NCBI GenBank assembly: GCA_902594915.1
Contig: CACJOA010000001.1
Span: 62,001 to 126,000 of the forward strand
Length of the DNA stretch: 64,000 nt
From: an uncultured Pelagibacteraceae bacterium
Lineage (GTDB): Bacteria; Pseudomonadota; Alphaproteobacteria; Pelagibacterales; Pelagibacteraceae
Direction: 5' to 3'
A model generated the notes under the pieces. That model saw only the letters and a program-made list of their open reading frames with translations, ran no database searches and was not told the DNA's origin. Position numbers and translations under genes: made by a program. Below, piece by piece: positions 53,822 through 61,650 of the stretch. Within the stretch, counting starts at the first letter, position 1. Each line of letters begins with the position of its first letter.

Positions 53822-54142
53822 CTATACTTGTTTCGATGGAATATTTACTACTAAACCATCAAGTTCATCCGTTACAATTATTTGGCAACTAAGCCTACTA
53901 TTTTTTTTGGGTTCGAAAGCCATGTCAAGCATATCTTCCTCACCTTCTTCTTTTGTTGGAATCTTATCAAACCATTCTTCATTTACATATACGTGACATG
54001 TCGCACAAGCCATGCCTCCCCCGCAGTCAGCGTCAATTCCGGGAATATCATTTTGCACCGCTCCCTCCATTACAGAAAGTCCATTTTGAACATCTATAGT
54101 ATGATTTTTATTATCGTGGGTGATGTAAGTTATTTTTGCCAT
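53822..54142 (-). CDS. 2Fe-2S ferredoxin, adrenodoxin type
   Basis: A 106-residue electron carrier from ATG 54142 ([13 protein letters not shown]). The track's ATG 54172 adds ten residues lying against the terminator hairpin and is less likely. Cluster ligands are Cys-x5-Cys-x2-Cys in [17 protein letters not shown] and the fourth in SRLSCQIIV. The partner reductase follows in the operon. The gene lies downstream of proteorhodopsin on the same strand but beyond a strong terminator. Such ferredoxins serve P450, Fe-S assembly or reductive biosynthesis. Confidence 0.95.
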   Translation of the reverse strand: MAKITYITHDNKNHTIDVQNGLSVMEGAVQNDIPGIDADCGGGMACATCHVYVNEEWFDKIPTKEEGEEDMLDMAFEPKKNSRLSCQIIVTDELDGLVVNIPSKQV

Positions 54143-54163
54143 AACAGTGATTATACAAAAAAA

Positions 54164-54197
54164 ATAGGGCAAGTATGTGAAAACATACTCGCCCTAT
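54164..54197 (-). terminator. Strong terminator after proteorhodopsin
   Basis: On the minus strand, ATAGGGCGAGTATGT and ACATACTTGCCCTAT form a 15-position stem with one mismatch around a TTTC loop, followed directly by an eight-T run. This is the best intrinsic terminator in the window. It starts 24 bases after the proteorhodopsin stop and separates that gene from ferredoxin. Confidence 0.92.
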
Positions 54198-54220
54198 AAA
54201 TTATATGATTACTTTAGTAA

Positions 54221-54991
54221 TTATCTGGCTCTTGCACCAGCTGAACTTACTGCAGCAGCCCAAATTACTAGACCAAATGCAATTTTATTTATAAAGTCAG
54301 CTAAGTTGTAAACAACGTTAAGTGTGTTAGCATCTACACCACCTGTTAGGTAACCAAATACATAACCTAGTGGGTAAATTGCCCAACCTACAGTAACAAT
54401 CATTCTCATTGCGCCGAACGCAGTTGTTAAAGCTTTGTTTCCGCTTTTTGCAGCAGCTCTTCCAGCTTCACCAGAGAATACTTCATAAAGAATGTATACC
54501 CAACCTGCCATACCGATTACAAAACCAAGTGTAGCGTTGATGTATCCAGCTTCTCCTAAATATCCACCGATTAACATTACTAATGAACCAATTAACAATC
54601 TCCAGAACATTCCAGAATTTGCTTTTCTTACAGCTACTAGAATTAAATAAAATTCTACCATCTGTAATGGTACAGTTATTAACCAGTCAATATATCTGTA
54701 TACTGTTGGTGAATCACCAGTCATTACCCATACTTCTCTCATGTACATGTAGTGTATGAATGCAATACCAGTTACTAGACCTGCAACAGTTACTGACGTT
54801 TTCCAGCCAGGAGCAACAGTTCCTCTTTCCATGAAGAAGAAAGCTGTAGCAGCCAACATACCCATTGAAATTACCCAAAAGGAAATTCCAACAAAGTCAT
54901 CTTGAGCTAACATAGCGGTCGCAGCGTTTGCAACACCTGTAATACCTATTAAGGCTACAGCTGCTAAAGCAAACAGTTTAAGTTTTTTCAT
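54221..54991 (-). CDS. Proteorhodopsin, blue-absorbing type
   Basis: Light-driven outward proton pump of the inner membrane, using retinal; seven helices in 256 residues after a signal peptide (KLFALAAVALIGITGVANA). The retinal Schiff-base Lys is Lys236 in ADFINKIAFG. Proton acceptor is Asp102 in YRYIDWLITVP, donor Glu113 in QMVEFYLIL, and His80 fits the acceptor's partner His75. Gln110, equivalent to position 105, predicts blue absorption. The gene has a strong GAGGGAG Shine-Dalgarno and its own terminator, so it is monocistronic and strongly expressed. Retinal synthesis genes are not in the window. Confidence 0.98.
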   Translation of the reverse strand: MKKLKLFALAAVALIGITGVANAATAMLAQDDFVGISFWVISMGMLAATAFFFMERGTVAPGWKTSVTVAGLVTGIAFIHYMYMREVWVMTGDSPTVYRYIDWLITVPLQMVEFYLILVAVRKANSGMFWRLLIGSLVMLIGGYLGEAGYINATLGFVIGMAGWVYILYEVFSGEAGRAAAKSGNKALTTAFGAMRMIVTVGWAIYPLGYVFGYLTGGVDANTLNVVYNLADFINKIAFGLVIWAAAVSSAGARAR

Positions 54992-55021
54992 AAAAAACTC
55001 CCTCTTTAGTTAGTTTTTATT

Positions 55022-55055
55022 AGTTTATATAAACTAAGCTTAGCTTTTACTAAGC
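55022..55055 (-). promoter_or_regulatory. Palindrome and hairpin in the proteorhodopsin 5' region
   Basis: AGTTTATATAAACT (55022-55035) is a perfect 14-base palindrome about 30 bases before the start codon. Immediately upstream, GCTTAG and CTAAGC (55038-55055) form a six-bp hairpin. Either may be an operator or an mRNA 5' element. I could not place a convincing -35/-10 pair. Confidence 0.4.
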
Positions 55056-55201
55056 CAAAGTTGTGCGTTAAATACCAAATAAAAACGGTTAATAGAAGGT
55101 TTAATTACTGTAAATTTACATTGATTTTACTCATTTTTTAAAATTAAATACAATTTGTGATTTAAAAACCACAGTAAATTAACTATCGAATCAAAAAACC
55201 T

Positions 55202-57097
55202 ATGTCTGATAAATTTGATAATATTTATAAAAAATCAATAAATAATCCTGAAAATTTTTGGCAAGAAGCCTCGAATAATATTTTTTGGTTTAAAAAACCA
55301 ACCAAAATTCTAAATAGTTCTAATCCACCATTTTATAAGTGGTTTGAGGATGGAGTGACAAATACTTGTTATAATGCATTAGACTTACACATAGATCAAG
55401 GACGAGGTGAAAAATCTGCTCTAATCTATGATAGTCCAATTACAGGAAACAAAAATAAGTTCACTTATAAACAACTTAGATCAAAAGTATCCAAGTTTGC
55501 AGGTGCATTAAAGACACAAGGAGTTTCAAAAGGTGATAGAGTAATCATTTATATGCCAATGATACCAGAGGCGGTGATTGCTATGCTTGCTTGCGCAAGA
55601 ATTGGGGCAATACATTCTGTTGTATTTGGTGGATTTGCCTCTAATGAACTAGCTAGTCGAATAGACGACAGTAAAGCAAAACTTTTGGTCACTGCTTCCT
55701 GTGGCTTTGAGCCTGGTAGAACTGTTGAGTATAAACCACTAGTGGATGAAGCTGTTAAATTAGCTAAGCACAAGATTAGTAAAATGATTTTGTATCAAAG
55801 AAAGGGTTATGAAGTTAAATTAAATGCTCCAATAGAAATTAGTTGGGATGAAGCTATTACAAATGCAAAAGAAGTTGATTGTGTTGAGATGAATTCAAAT
55901 GAATTTGCTTATATTCTTTATACTTCAGGTACAACTGGTACTCCAAAAGGGATTGTAAGAGACATTGGAGGACACATTGTAGCTTTAAAATGGACAATGA
56001 AAAATATTTACAACATTGATGAGGATGATATTTGGTGGTCAGCAAGCGATATTGGTTGGATTGTAGGTCACTCTTATATTGTTTATGCTCCTTTATTTAA
56101 AGGATGCACAACAGTGCTTTTTGAGGGAAAGCCAGTGGGCACACCGGATGCTGGTGCTTTTTGGAAAATTATTTCTGATTATAAAGTGAAATCTTTATTT
56201 ACAGCTCCAACTGCATTTAGAGCAATTAAAAAAGAAGACCCTGATGGTAAATTCTTTTCTAAGTACGATTTAAGTAAATTTGAGAGTCTTTTTCTTGCTG
56301 GAGAACGTGCAGATCCAGATACTATTAAATGGGCAGAAAATTTGCTTAAAGTTCCAGTAATAGATCATTGGTGGCAAACTGAAACTAGTTGGGCGATAAG
56401 CTCAAATTGCACTGGAATTGAAATGATGAAAACTAAATATGGGTCAGCTTGTAAAGCTGTCCCTGGCTATGATGTCAAAATAATTAAATCTGACCAAACA
56501 TTAGCTAAACCGAATGAAATGGGAGATATAGTTGTTAAACTTCCATTGCCTCCAGGAACGTTTCCAACCTTATGGAACGCTGATCAAAGATATAAAGAGA
56601 ACTATATGTCAAATTATGAGGGTTACTATCAAACTTATGATGCAGGTCATATCGACGAGGATGGGTATATTTGGATTATGTCTAGAACAGATGATATAAT
56701 TAATGTTGCTGGTCATAGATTATCAACTGGTGCAATAGAAGAAGTTTTATCGGAACATCAGTCAGTAGCTGAGTGTGCTGTTCTAGGTATTTCTGATAAG
56801 CTTAAAGGACAACTGCCTATTGGTTTAGTTGTTTTAAAAGCAGGTGTTGATAAAAGTCATGAGGATATATCAAGTGAGTGTATTCAAATGGTCAGAGAAA
56901 AAATTGGTCCTGTTGCTGCATTTAAAATTGCAATAGTAATCAAAAGACTCCCTAAAACAAGATCGGGAAAAATTTTAAGAGGAACTATTAGGAAAATTGC
57001 TGATAATGAGAAATATAAAATACCTCCAACTATTGATGATCCAGCAATCTTAGATGAAATAAAAGTAGATCTAAAAAATAACAATATTCTTAAATAG
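55202..57097 (+). CDS. prpE: Propionyl-CoA synthetase (acyl-CoA synthetase, ACS family)
   Basis: Activates propionate (or another short acid) to the CoA thioester through an acyl-AMP. The 631 residues match PrpE: NPENFWQEASNNIFWFKKP and PPFYKWFEDGVTNTCYNALDLH at the N-terminus, the phosphate loop YILYTSGTTGTPKGIVRD, WWSASDIGWIVGHSYIVY, WWQTETSWAISSN, YDAGHIDEDGYIWIMSRTDDIINVAGHRLSTGAIEE, and the catalytic Lys in KTRSGKILRGTIR. The substrate is inferred from closeness to PrpE; acetate or acrylate from DMSP breakdown are alternatives. The stop overlaps the SMR gene's GTG. Confidence 0.9.
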   Translation: MSDKFDNIYKKSINNPENFWQEASNNIFWFKKPTKILNSSNPPFYKWFEDGVTNTCYNALDLHIDQGRGEKSALIYDSPITGNKNKFTYKQLRSKVSKFAGALKTQGVSKGDRVIIYMPMIPEAVIAMLACARIGAIHSVVFGGFASNELASRIDDSKAKLLVTASCGFEPGRTVEYKPLVDEAVKLAKHKISKMILYQRKGYEVKLNAPIEISWDEAITNAKEVDCVEMNSNEFAYILYTSGTTGTPKGIVRDIGGHIVALKWTMKNIYNIDEDDIWWSASDIGWIVGHSYIVYAPLFKGCTTVLFEGKPVGTPDAGAFWKIISDYKVKSLFTAPTAFRAIKKEDPDGKFFSKYDLSKFESLFLAGERADPDTIKWAENLLKVPVIDHWWQTETSWAISSNCTGIEMMKTKYGSACKAVPGYDVKIIKSDQTLAKPNEMGDIVVKLPLPPGTFPTLWNADQRYKENYMSNYEGYYQTYDAGHIDEDGYIWIMSRTDDIINVAGHRLSTGAIEEVLSEHQSVAECAVLGISDKLKGQLPIGLVVLKAGVDKSHEDISSECIQMVREKIGPVAAFKIAIVIKRLPKTRSGKILRGTIRKIADNEKYKIPPTIDDPAILDEIKVDLKNNNILK

Positions 57098-57429
57098 TGC
57101 TAAAAACTTACTTATTTCTCATAGGTGCAATCTTTTGTGAAGTTGCTGGAACTATGTTATTGCCAGTTTCCCAGAATTTCACAAAATTTTTTCCAACTTT
57201 TGCGTTGTCTGTTTTATATCTAACCGCATTTTATCTTCTAACTTTTGTTGTAAATAAATTACCAATAGCAATAGTTTATGCTACTTGGAGCGGTTTAGGA
57301 ATTTTCACGATTGCAATATTAGGTTACCTTTTTTTTAAACAAACTTTAGCTTGGCAAGCAATTATTGGATTATTTTTAATCGTTATTGGCGTTATATTGG
57401 TTAATAGTTATACTGGAAAAGTTAGCTAA
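57097..57429 (+). CDS. Small multidrug resistance (SMR) family transporter
   Basis: A 110-residue, four-helix membrane protein that works as a dimer. The conserved Glu is in GAIFCEVAGTMLLP, and IAIVYATWSGLGIFTIAILGYLFFKQTL is the signature second half. Substrate may be a quaternary cation or guanidinium-type compound. GTG 57097 overlaps the last base of the prpE stop (TAGTG), so the two are translationally coupled. The end overlaps the convergent dihydroorotase end by eight bases. Confidence 0.92.
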   Translation: MLKTYLFLIGAIFCEVAGTMLLPVSQNFTKFFPTFALSVLYLTAFYLLTFVVNKLPIAIVYATWSGLGIFTIAILGYLFFKQTLAWQAIIGLFLIVIGVILVNSYTGKVS

Positions 57430-58729
57430 ATATTAATGAAGTACCATCAGGATCTCCTAGAATCTTTCCATCTTTCATTTTTATTTTTCCTGCAATAATA
57501 GTTGCTGTTGGTGTACCTTTAAATTCAAATCCATTAAACGGTGACCAACCACACTTACTCTCTATATTTTCATTTTTGATTTGAATTCTTTTATTCATAT
57601 CTACAACTGTAAAATCAGCATCATAACCCTCTTTAATAAATCCTTTATTTTTTATTCCAAAAATTTTTACCGGATTTTCACATACAAGATTAATTAATTG
57701 TGTTAAAGATAATTTGCCATCATTTACATGATTCAACATCACGGGCATTAAAGTTTGAACACCTGGCATACCTGATGGAGAGTTAGGATATATTTTATCT
57801 TTATTTACTTTAAGATGTGGGGCATGGTCCGAACCAATGGTGTCATTTAAATTATTTTTTACTGCGTACCAAAATCTATCGTAATGAGATTTGTCTCTTA
57901 TAGGAGGATTCATTTGAGCATATGTTCCAAGTTTATCATAACAATCAGGAGCGTAGATTGTTAAATGCTGGGGTGTAATTTCAAAAGTAATATTACCTTT
58001 GTGTTGTGATAAAAAATCTATTTCTTGTTTTGTTGAAATATGAAGTATGTGTGCTTTTTTATTATAACGCTCTGCAATCTTAACAATTCTTCTTGTTGAT
58101 GACATTGCACATTCCTCGCTCCTCCAAATTGGATGTGTGTGCACATCTCCATTTTTAATCAATTTTTTATTAATTTCTAAAAGAGCTTCATCCTCTGAAT
58201 GAACTGCTACAACTTTAGAAGAATTTTTAAATACATTAATAATGTCTTTTTCATCTGCAACTAATAAATTTCCAGTGGAAGAACCAGCAAACAGTTTAAT
58301 ACCACAACATCCTTCTAAATTTTTTAAATCTGCTAATTGATTAACATTGTCAGCTGTTGCTCCAAAATAAAAAGCGTAATTACAATACATTCTATTTTTT
58401 GCGAGATCTAATTTTCTCTGAAATTCTTTTATATTTGAAGTAGGTGGGTTAGTGTTTGGCATTTCGAATACAGCCGTTATACCCCCTGCAATTGCAGCTC
58501 TACTTCCAGAATTGAGATCCTCGGTATCAGTCGAACCTGGCTCTCTAAAGTGAGTTTGAGTGTCTATACAACCAGGTAAAACTATTTGATTATTTGCATC
58601 ATAAATCTCCAGAGATGCTTCAGAAATTTTACCAATCTTTAATATTTTGCCACCTTTTATAGCAATGTCTTCTTTTTTTAATTTACCATCTGTATAGTAT
58701 TGTCCGTTTATTATTTTTAGATCTAACAT
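57422..58729 (-). CDS. pyrC: Dihydroorotase (class I)
   Basis: Pyrimidine synthesis: cyclises carbamoyl aspartate to dihydroorotate with a binuclear zinc centre. The 435 residues include the metal motif VLPGCIDTQTHFREPGSTDTEDLNSG, EMPNTNPPTSN, a bridging region CGIKLFAGSSTGN with the Lys to be carboxylated, VHSEDEALL, HILHISTKQEI, and TIGSDHAPHLKVNKD with the catalytic Asp. Because the superfamily also holds hydantoinases and allantoinases, dihydroorotase is the best but not the only reading. Divergent from ygfZ by 43 bases. Confidence 0.9.
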   Translation of the reverse strand: MLDLKIINGQYYTDGKLKKEDIAIKGGKILKIGKISEASLEIYDANNQIVLPGCIDTQTHFREPGSTDTEDLNSGSRAAIAGGITAVFEMPNTNPPTSNIKEFQRKLDLAKNRMYCNYAFYFGATADNVNQLADLKNLEGCCGIKLFAGSSTGNLLVADEKDIINVFKNSSKVVAVHSEDEALLEINKKLIKNGDVHTHPIWRSEECAMSSTRRIVKIAERYNKKAHILHISTKQEIDFLSQHKGNITFEITPQHLTIYAPDCYDKLGTYAQMNPPIRDKSHYDRFWYAVKNNLNDTIGSDHAPHLKVNKDKIYPNSPSGMPGVQTLMPVMLNHVNDGKLSLTQLINLVCENPVKIFGIKNKGFIKEGYDADFTVVDMNKRIQIKNENIESKCGWSPFNGFEFKGTPTATIIAGKIKMKDGKILGDPDGTSLIFS

Positions 58730-58772
58730 TTTTGAAAAAAATTATTATATTAAAAATTGATATCAATCAAAT

Positions 58773-59660
58773 ATGAATAACAGTGTTTTTATATTAAAAG
58801 ACAGGTCCATACTCTATGTAAATGGCTCAGATACTAAAAATTTTCTTCAAAATTTAATTAGTAACGATATAAACAAGGTAACGGATAACTCAAGTTGCTT
58901 TGCATCTTTATTAACACCACAAGGTAAATTTTTATACGAATTTATTATTATAAAACATAAAGTAGGATATTTTATTGATTGTGAAAAGTCACAATCTGAA
59001 GAAATATTTAAACAATTAAATACCTATAAAATCAGATCAAAAGTTGAAATACTTGATTTAAGTAATGAATTTGTTGTTGCGGGTTTTAGTTATGAAAAAT
59101 TTTTATCTATTGAGGGCTCTAAAAATATCTTAGGTTTCACCTTTAAATACAGAGAAGATCCAATTATTTTAGATCCAAGAAATAAAAATTTAGGAGCGAG
59201 ATTAGTTATAAATCTAGAAAAATTATATTTATCTCTAAAAAAATTAGATCTAAAAAATGGCAATGTTGAAAATTATTACACTCTAAGTCATAAACTTGGA
59301 ATCGTTCCAAAAAATTTAAATAAATTACAAAATAAATTATTTGGAATAGAGTGTAATTATGAAGAGCTAAATGCAATTGATTTTAAAAAAGGGTGTTACG
59401 TAGGTCAAGAAAATACAGCGAGAATTAAACTTAAGAATAAACTCTCAAAAAGATTATTACCTATTCAGCTCATTGATGGAAATTTAATTGAAGATGAAAA
59501 AATCTTTAATAATGATTTTGAAATTGGAAAAGTGTTAATAAACGATAAATACCCATTTGCACTAATCAAATACCTTGATAAAAATTTTGAAAAAAATAAA
59601 ATTTTAAAGGGAAATAAAGGATCTTTTAAAATATTTATACCTCATTGGCTAAATATTTGA
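58773..59660 (+). CDS. ygfZ: YgfZ/GcvT-domain folate-binding protein
   Basis: A 295-residue tetrahydrofolate-dependent factor that supports maintenance of some iron-sulfur enzymes. The signature Lys-Gly-Cys-Tyr-x-Gly-Gln-Glu is present in DFKKGCYVGQENTARIK, and the N-terminus SILYVNGSDTKNFLQNLISNDINK is typical. It resembles GcvT but lacks its catalytic features. It is near nadA, whose product needs a 4Fe-4S cluster, but a tRNA on the opposite strand lies between them. No other gene shares its transcript. Confidence 0.92.
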   Translation: MNNSVFILKDRSILYVNGSDTKNFLQNLISNDINKVTDNSSCFASLLTPQGKFLYEFIIIKHKVGYFIDCEKSQSEEIFKQLNTYKIRSKVEILDLSNEFVVAGFSYEKFLSIEGSKNILGFTFKYREDPIILDPRNKNLGARLVINLEKLYLSLKKLDLKNGNVENYYTLSHKLGIVPKNLNKLQNKLFGIECNYEELNAIDFKKGCYVGQENTARIKLKNKLSKRLLPIQLIDGNLIEDEKIFNNDFEIGKVLINDKYPFALIKYLDKNFEKNKILKGNKGSFKIFIPHWLNI

Positions 59661-59664
59661 GATA

Positions 59665-59750
59665 TGGTGCGGCCAGAGAGACTCGAACTCTCATGGACTA
59701 GGTCCACACGGCCCTCAACCGTGCCTGTCTACCAATTTCAGCATGGCCGC
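59665..59750 (-). tRNA. tRNA-Leu(GAG)
   Basis: Minus strand: the acceptor stem GCGGCCA pairs with TGGCCGC, followed by the discriminator A and an encoded CCA (59665-59667). The anticodon stem CACGG/CCGTG holds loop TTGAGGG, anticodon GAG (codons CUC and CUU). The long variable arm (GGACCTAGTCC) marks a class II tRNA. The T arm is GAGAG TTCGAGT CTCTC. Confidence 0.97.
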
Positions 59751-59805
59751 AATATGACCCATAATAAATCAATGACAAGTTGGTTTCAAATTGATAAATT
59801 TTAAT

Positions 59806-60795
59806 ATGGAATTTAATCAAGAAGTAAAAAAAGCAACAGATCCAATATACAAAAAAATATCAAAAGTAATGCCTGAAATTGAGTGGTCAATTCATGCCCC
59901 ATATATTCATAAAATTAATAAATTAAAAAAAAAGAAGAACGCAGTTATATTGGCTCATAATTATCAAACACCAGAAATATATCATGGCATCGCAGATTTT
60001 TCTGCTGACTCTCTTGCTCTTGCGGTAGAGGCATCTAAGACCTCAGCAGATATAATAGTTATGGCTGGCGTTCACTTTATGGCAGAAACTGCAAAACTGA
60101 TGAGTCCAAACAAAAAGGTTTTACTACCAGACATGAAAGCTGGTTGTTCTCTTTCTTCTTCTGTGACAGGTAAAGATGTAAGATTGCTAAAAGAAAAATA
60201 TCCAGGTGTGCCTGTCGTTTCATATGTAAATACTTCGGCAGATGTGAAAGCTGAAACAGATGTATGTTGTACTTCTGCTAATGCGGTAAAAATTGTTAAA
60301 TCATTAGGAGTAAAAAAAGTAATTTTTTTACCTGATGACTATCTGGCCAAATACGTGGCTTCCCAAATTGATGTTGAAATTATTTCTTGGAAAGGAATTT
60401 GTATTGTTCATGACCAATTCAATGAAAAAGAAATTATCAATATCAGAAAAAATAATCCTGGTATAAAAATAATTGCTCATCCTGAATGTCCGCCTGATGT
60501 AATCAAAGCGAGTGATTTTGCGGGCTCAACCTCTGGTATGATTAATTACGTAAAAGATAATCAGCCGAAAAAAGTTATGATGGTGACCGAATGCTCAATG
60601 AGTGACAATATTCAAGTTGAAAATCCAAACGTAGAATTTATCAGACCGTGTAATATGTGTCCTCATATGAAAAAAATTACTTTACCAAAAATTTTACATT
60701 GTTTAGAAAACGAAACTGGCGAAATAATTATGGACAAAACAACAATCGACAAAGCTAGATTGTCTGTAGAAAAAATGGTTGCCATTGGTAGATAA
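59806..60795 (+). CDS. nadA: Quinolinate synthase A
   Basis: Condenses iminoaspartate with dihydroxyacetone phosphate to quinolinate, for NAD synthesis, using an oxygen-sensitive 4Fe-4S cluster. The start ATG 59806 (MEFNQEVKKATDPIY) replaces the TTG 59791 of the track; length is 329. Characteristic regions are AVILAHNYQTPEIYHGIADFSADSLALA, MAGVHFMAETAKLMSP, LLPDMKAGCSLSSS, ECPPDVIKASDFAGSTSGMI, VTECSMSDNIQ and FIRPCNMCPHMKKI. The cluster Cys residues are all present. nadC follows six bases on; the usual third partner, nadB, is absent here. Confidence 0.96.
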   Translation: MEFNQEVKKATDPIYKKISKVMPEIEWSIHAPYIHKINKLKKKKNAVILAHNYQTPEIYHGIADFSADSLALAVEASKTSADIIVMAGVHFMAETAKLMSPNKKVLLPDMKAGCSLSSSVTGKDVRLLKEKYPGVPVVSYVNTSADVKAETDVCCTSANAVKIVKSLGVKKVIFLPDDYLAKYVASQIDVEIISWKGICIVHDQFNEKEIINIRKNNPGIKIIAHPECPPDVIKASDFAGSTSGMINYVKDNQPKKVMMVTECSMSDNIQVENPNVEFIRPCNMCPHMKKITLPKILHCLENETGEIIMDKTTIDKARLSVEKMVAIGR

Positions 60796-60801
60796 GACTT
60801 T

Positions 60802-61641
60802 GTGTCAAAAATTAAATTAAGTGAAACTTTCATAATTGATCGCGTTAAACTCGCATTGGCCGAAGATTTATATCCAGACGGAGATATAACCACTAACTTG
60901 ATAAAAAAGAGCAAAATCATTACCGCAAAATTAGTCTGTAATCAAAAGGCAATTATTGCTGGACTGCTATTTGTAAAACATACTTTTGCTCAAGTTGATA
61001 AAAAAATTAAATTTATTATTAAACGGAGGGACGGATCTCTTGTTAAAAAAAACTCAATAATTGCAATAATACGGGGAAATCCAAAATCAATATTGATAGC
61101 AGAGAGAGTAGCTTTAAATTTTTTATCTCACATTTCAGGCATTGCAACAAAGACAAATAAATTCGTAAAACTTGCTGGAAAAAAGTGTAAGGTTTGTTGC
61201 ACAAGAAAAACAATTCCTAATTTAAGAGTTATTCAAAAGTATGCGGTAAAATTAGGTGGTGGATTTAATCATAGGTTTAATTTGAGTGATGAATTTTTGA
61301 TAAAAGATAATCACATCGCAAGTTCCAATCTAAAGGAAATTGTAATGCTTGCTATTAAAAACAAAAATAGAAAAAAAATAACTGTTGAGGTTGATAATTT
61401 ACATCAATTAAAAAAGATTATTGGATTAAAATTTGATAGAATCTTACTTGATAATATGAGTTTAAAAAGCTTAAAAACTGCGGTCAAACTTTCAAAGGAA
61501 TATTATGAAACTGAAGCCTCTGGTAATGTTAATACTAAATCCATAAAATCCATTGCATCAACAGGTGTAGATAGGATCTCAATAGGTAGTATTACACATA
61601 GTGTTCCAGCAATTGATTTTAAAATTGAATTTATAAAATAA
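60802..61641 (+). CDS. nadC: Nicotinate-nucleotide pyrophosphorylase (carboxylating)
   Basis: Turns quinolinate and PRPP into nicotinate mononucleotide with CO2 release. The 279 residues start at GTG 60802. Landmarks: LAEDLYPDGDITTNLI, ERVALNFLSHISGIATKTNKFV, CCTRKTIPNLRVIQKYAVKLGGGFNHRFNLSDEFLIKDNHI with the substrate-binding Arg, His and Lys residues, KKITVEVDNLHQL, ILLDNMSL, EASGNVNTKSI and STGVDRISIGSITHS. In an operon with nadA. Confidence 0.96.
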   Translation: MSKIKLSETFIIDRVKLALAEDLYPDGDITTNLIKKSKIITAKLVCNQKAIIAGLLFVKHTFAQVDKKIKFIIKRRDGSLVKKNSIIAIIRGNPKSILIAERVALNFLSHISGIATKTNKFVKLAGKKCKVCCTRKTIPNLRVIQKYAVKLGGGFNHRFNLSDEFLIKDNHIASSNLKEIVMLAIKNKNRKKITVEVDNLHQLKKIIGLKFDRILLDNMSLKSLKTAVKLSKEYYETEASGNVNTKSIKSIASTGVDRISIGSITHSVPAIDFKIEFIK

Positions 61642-61650
61642 TACGTCTTG

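Noticed and set aside
54992-55201. Promoter hexamers for proteorhodopsin
   Set aside because: Several weak TTGGnn and TATnAA pairs exist but none has correct spacing, so only the palindrome and hairpin were reported.
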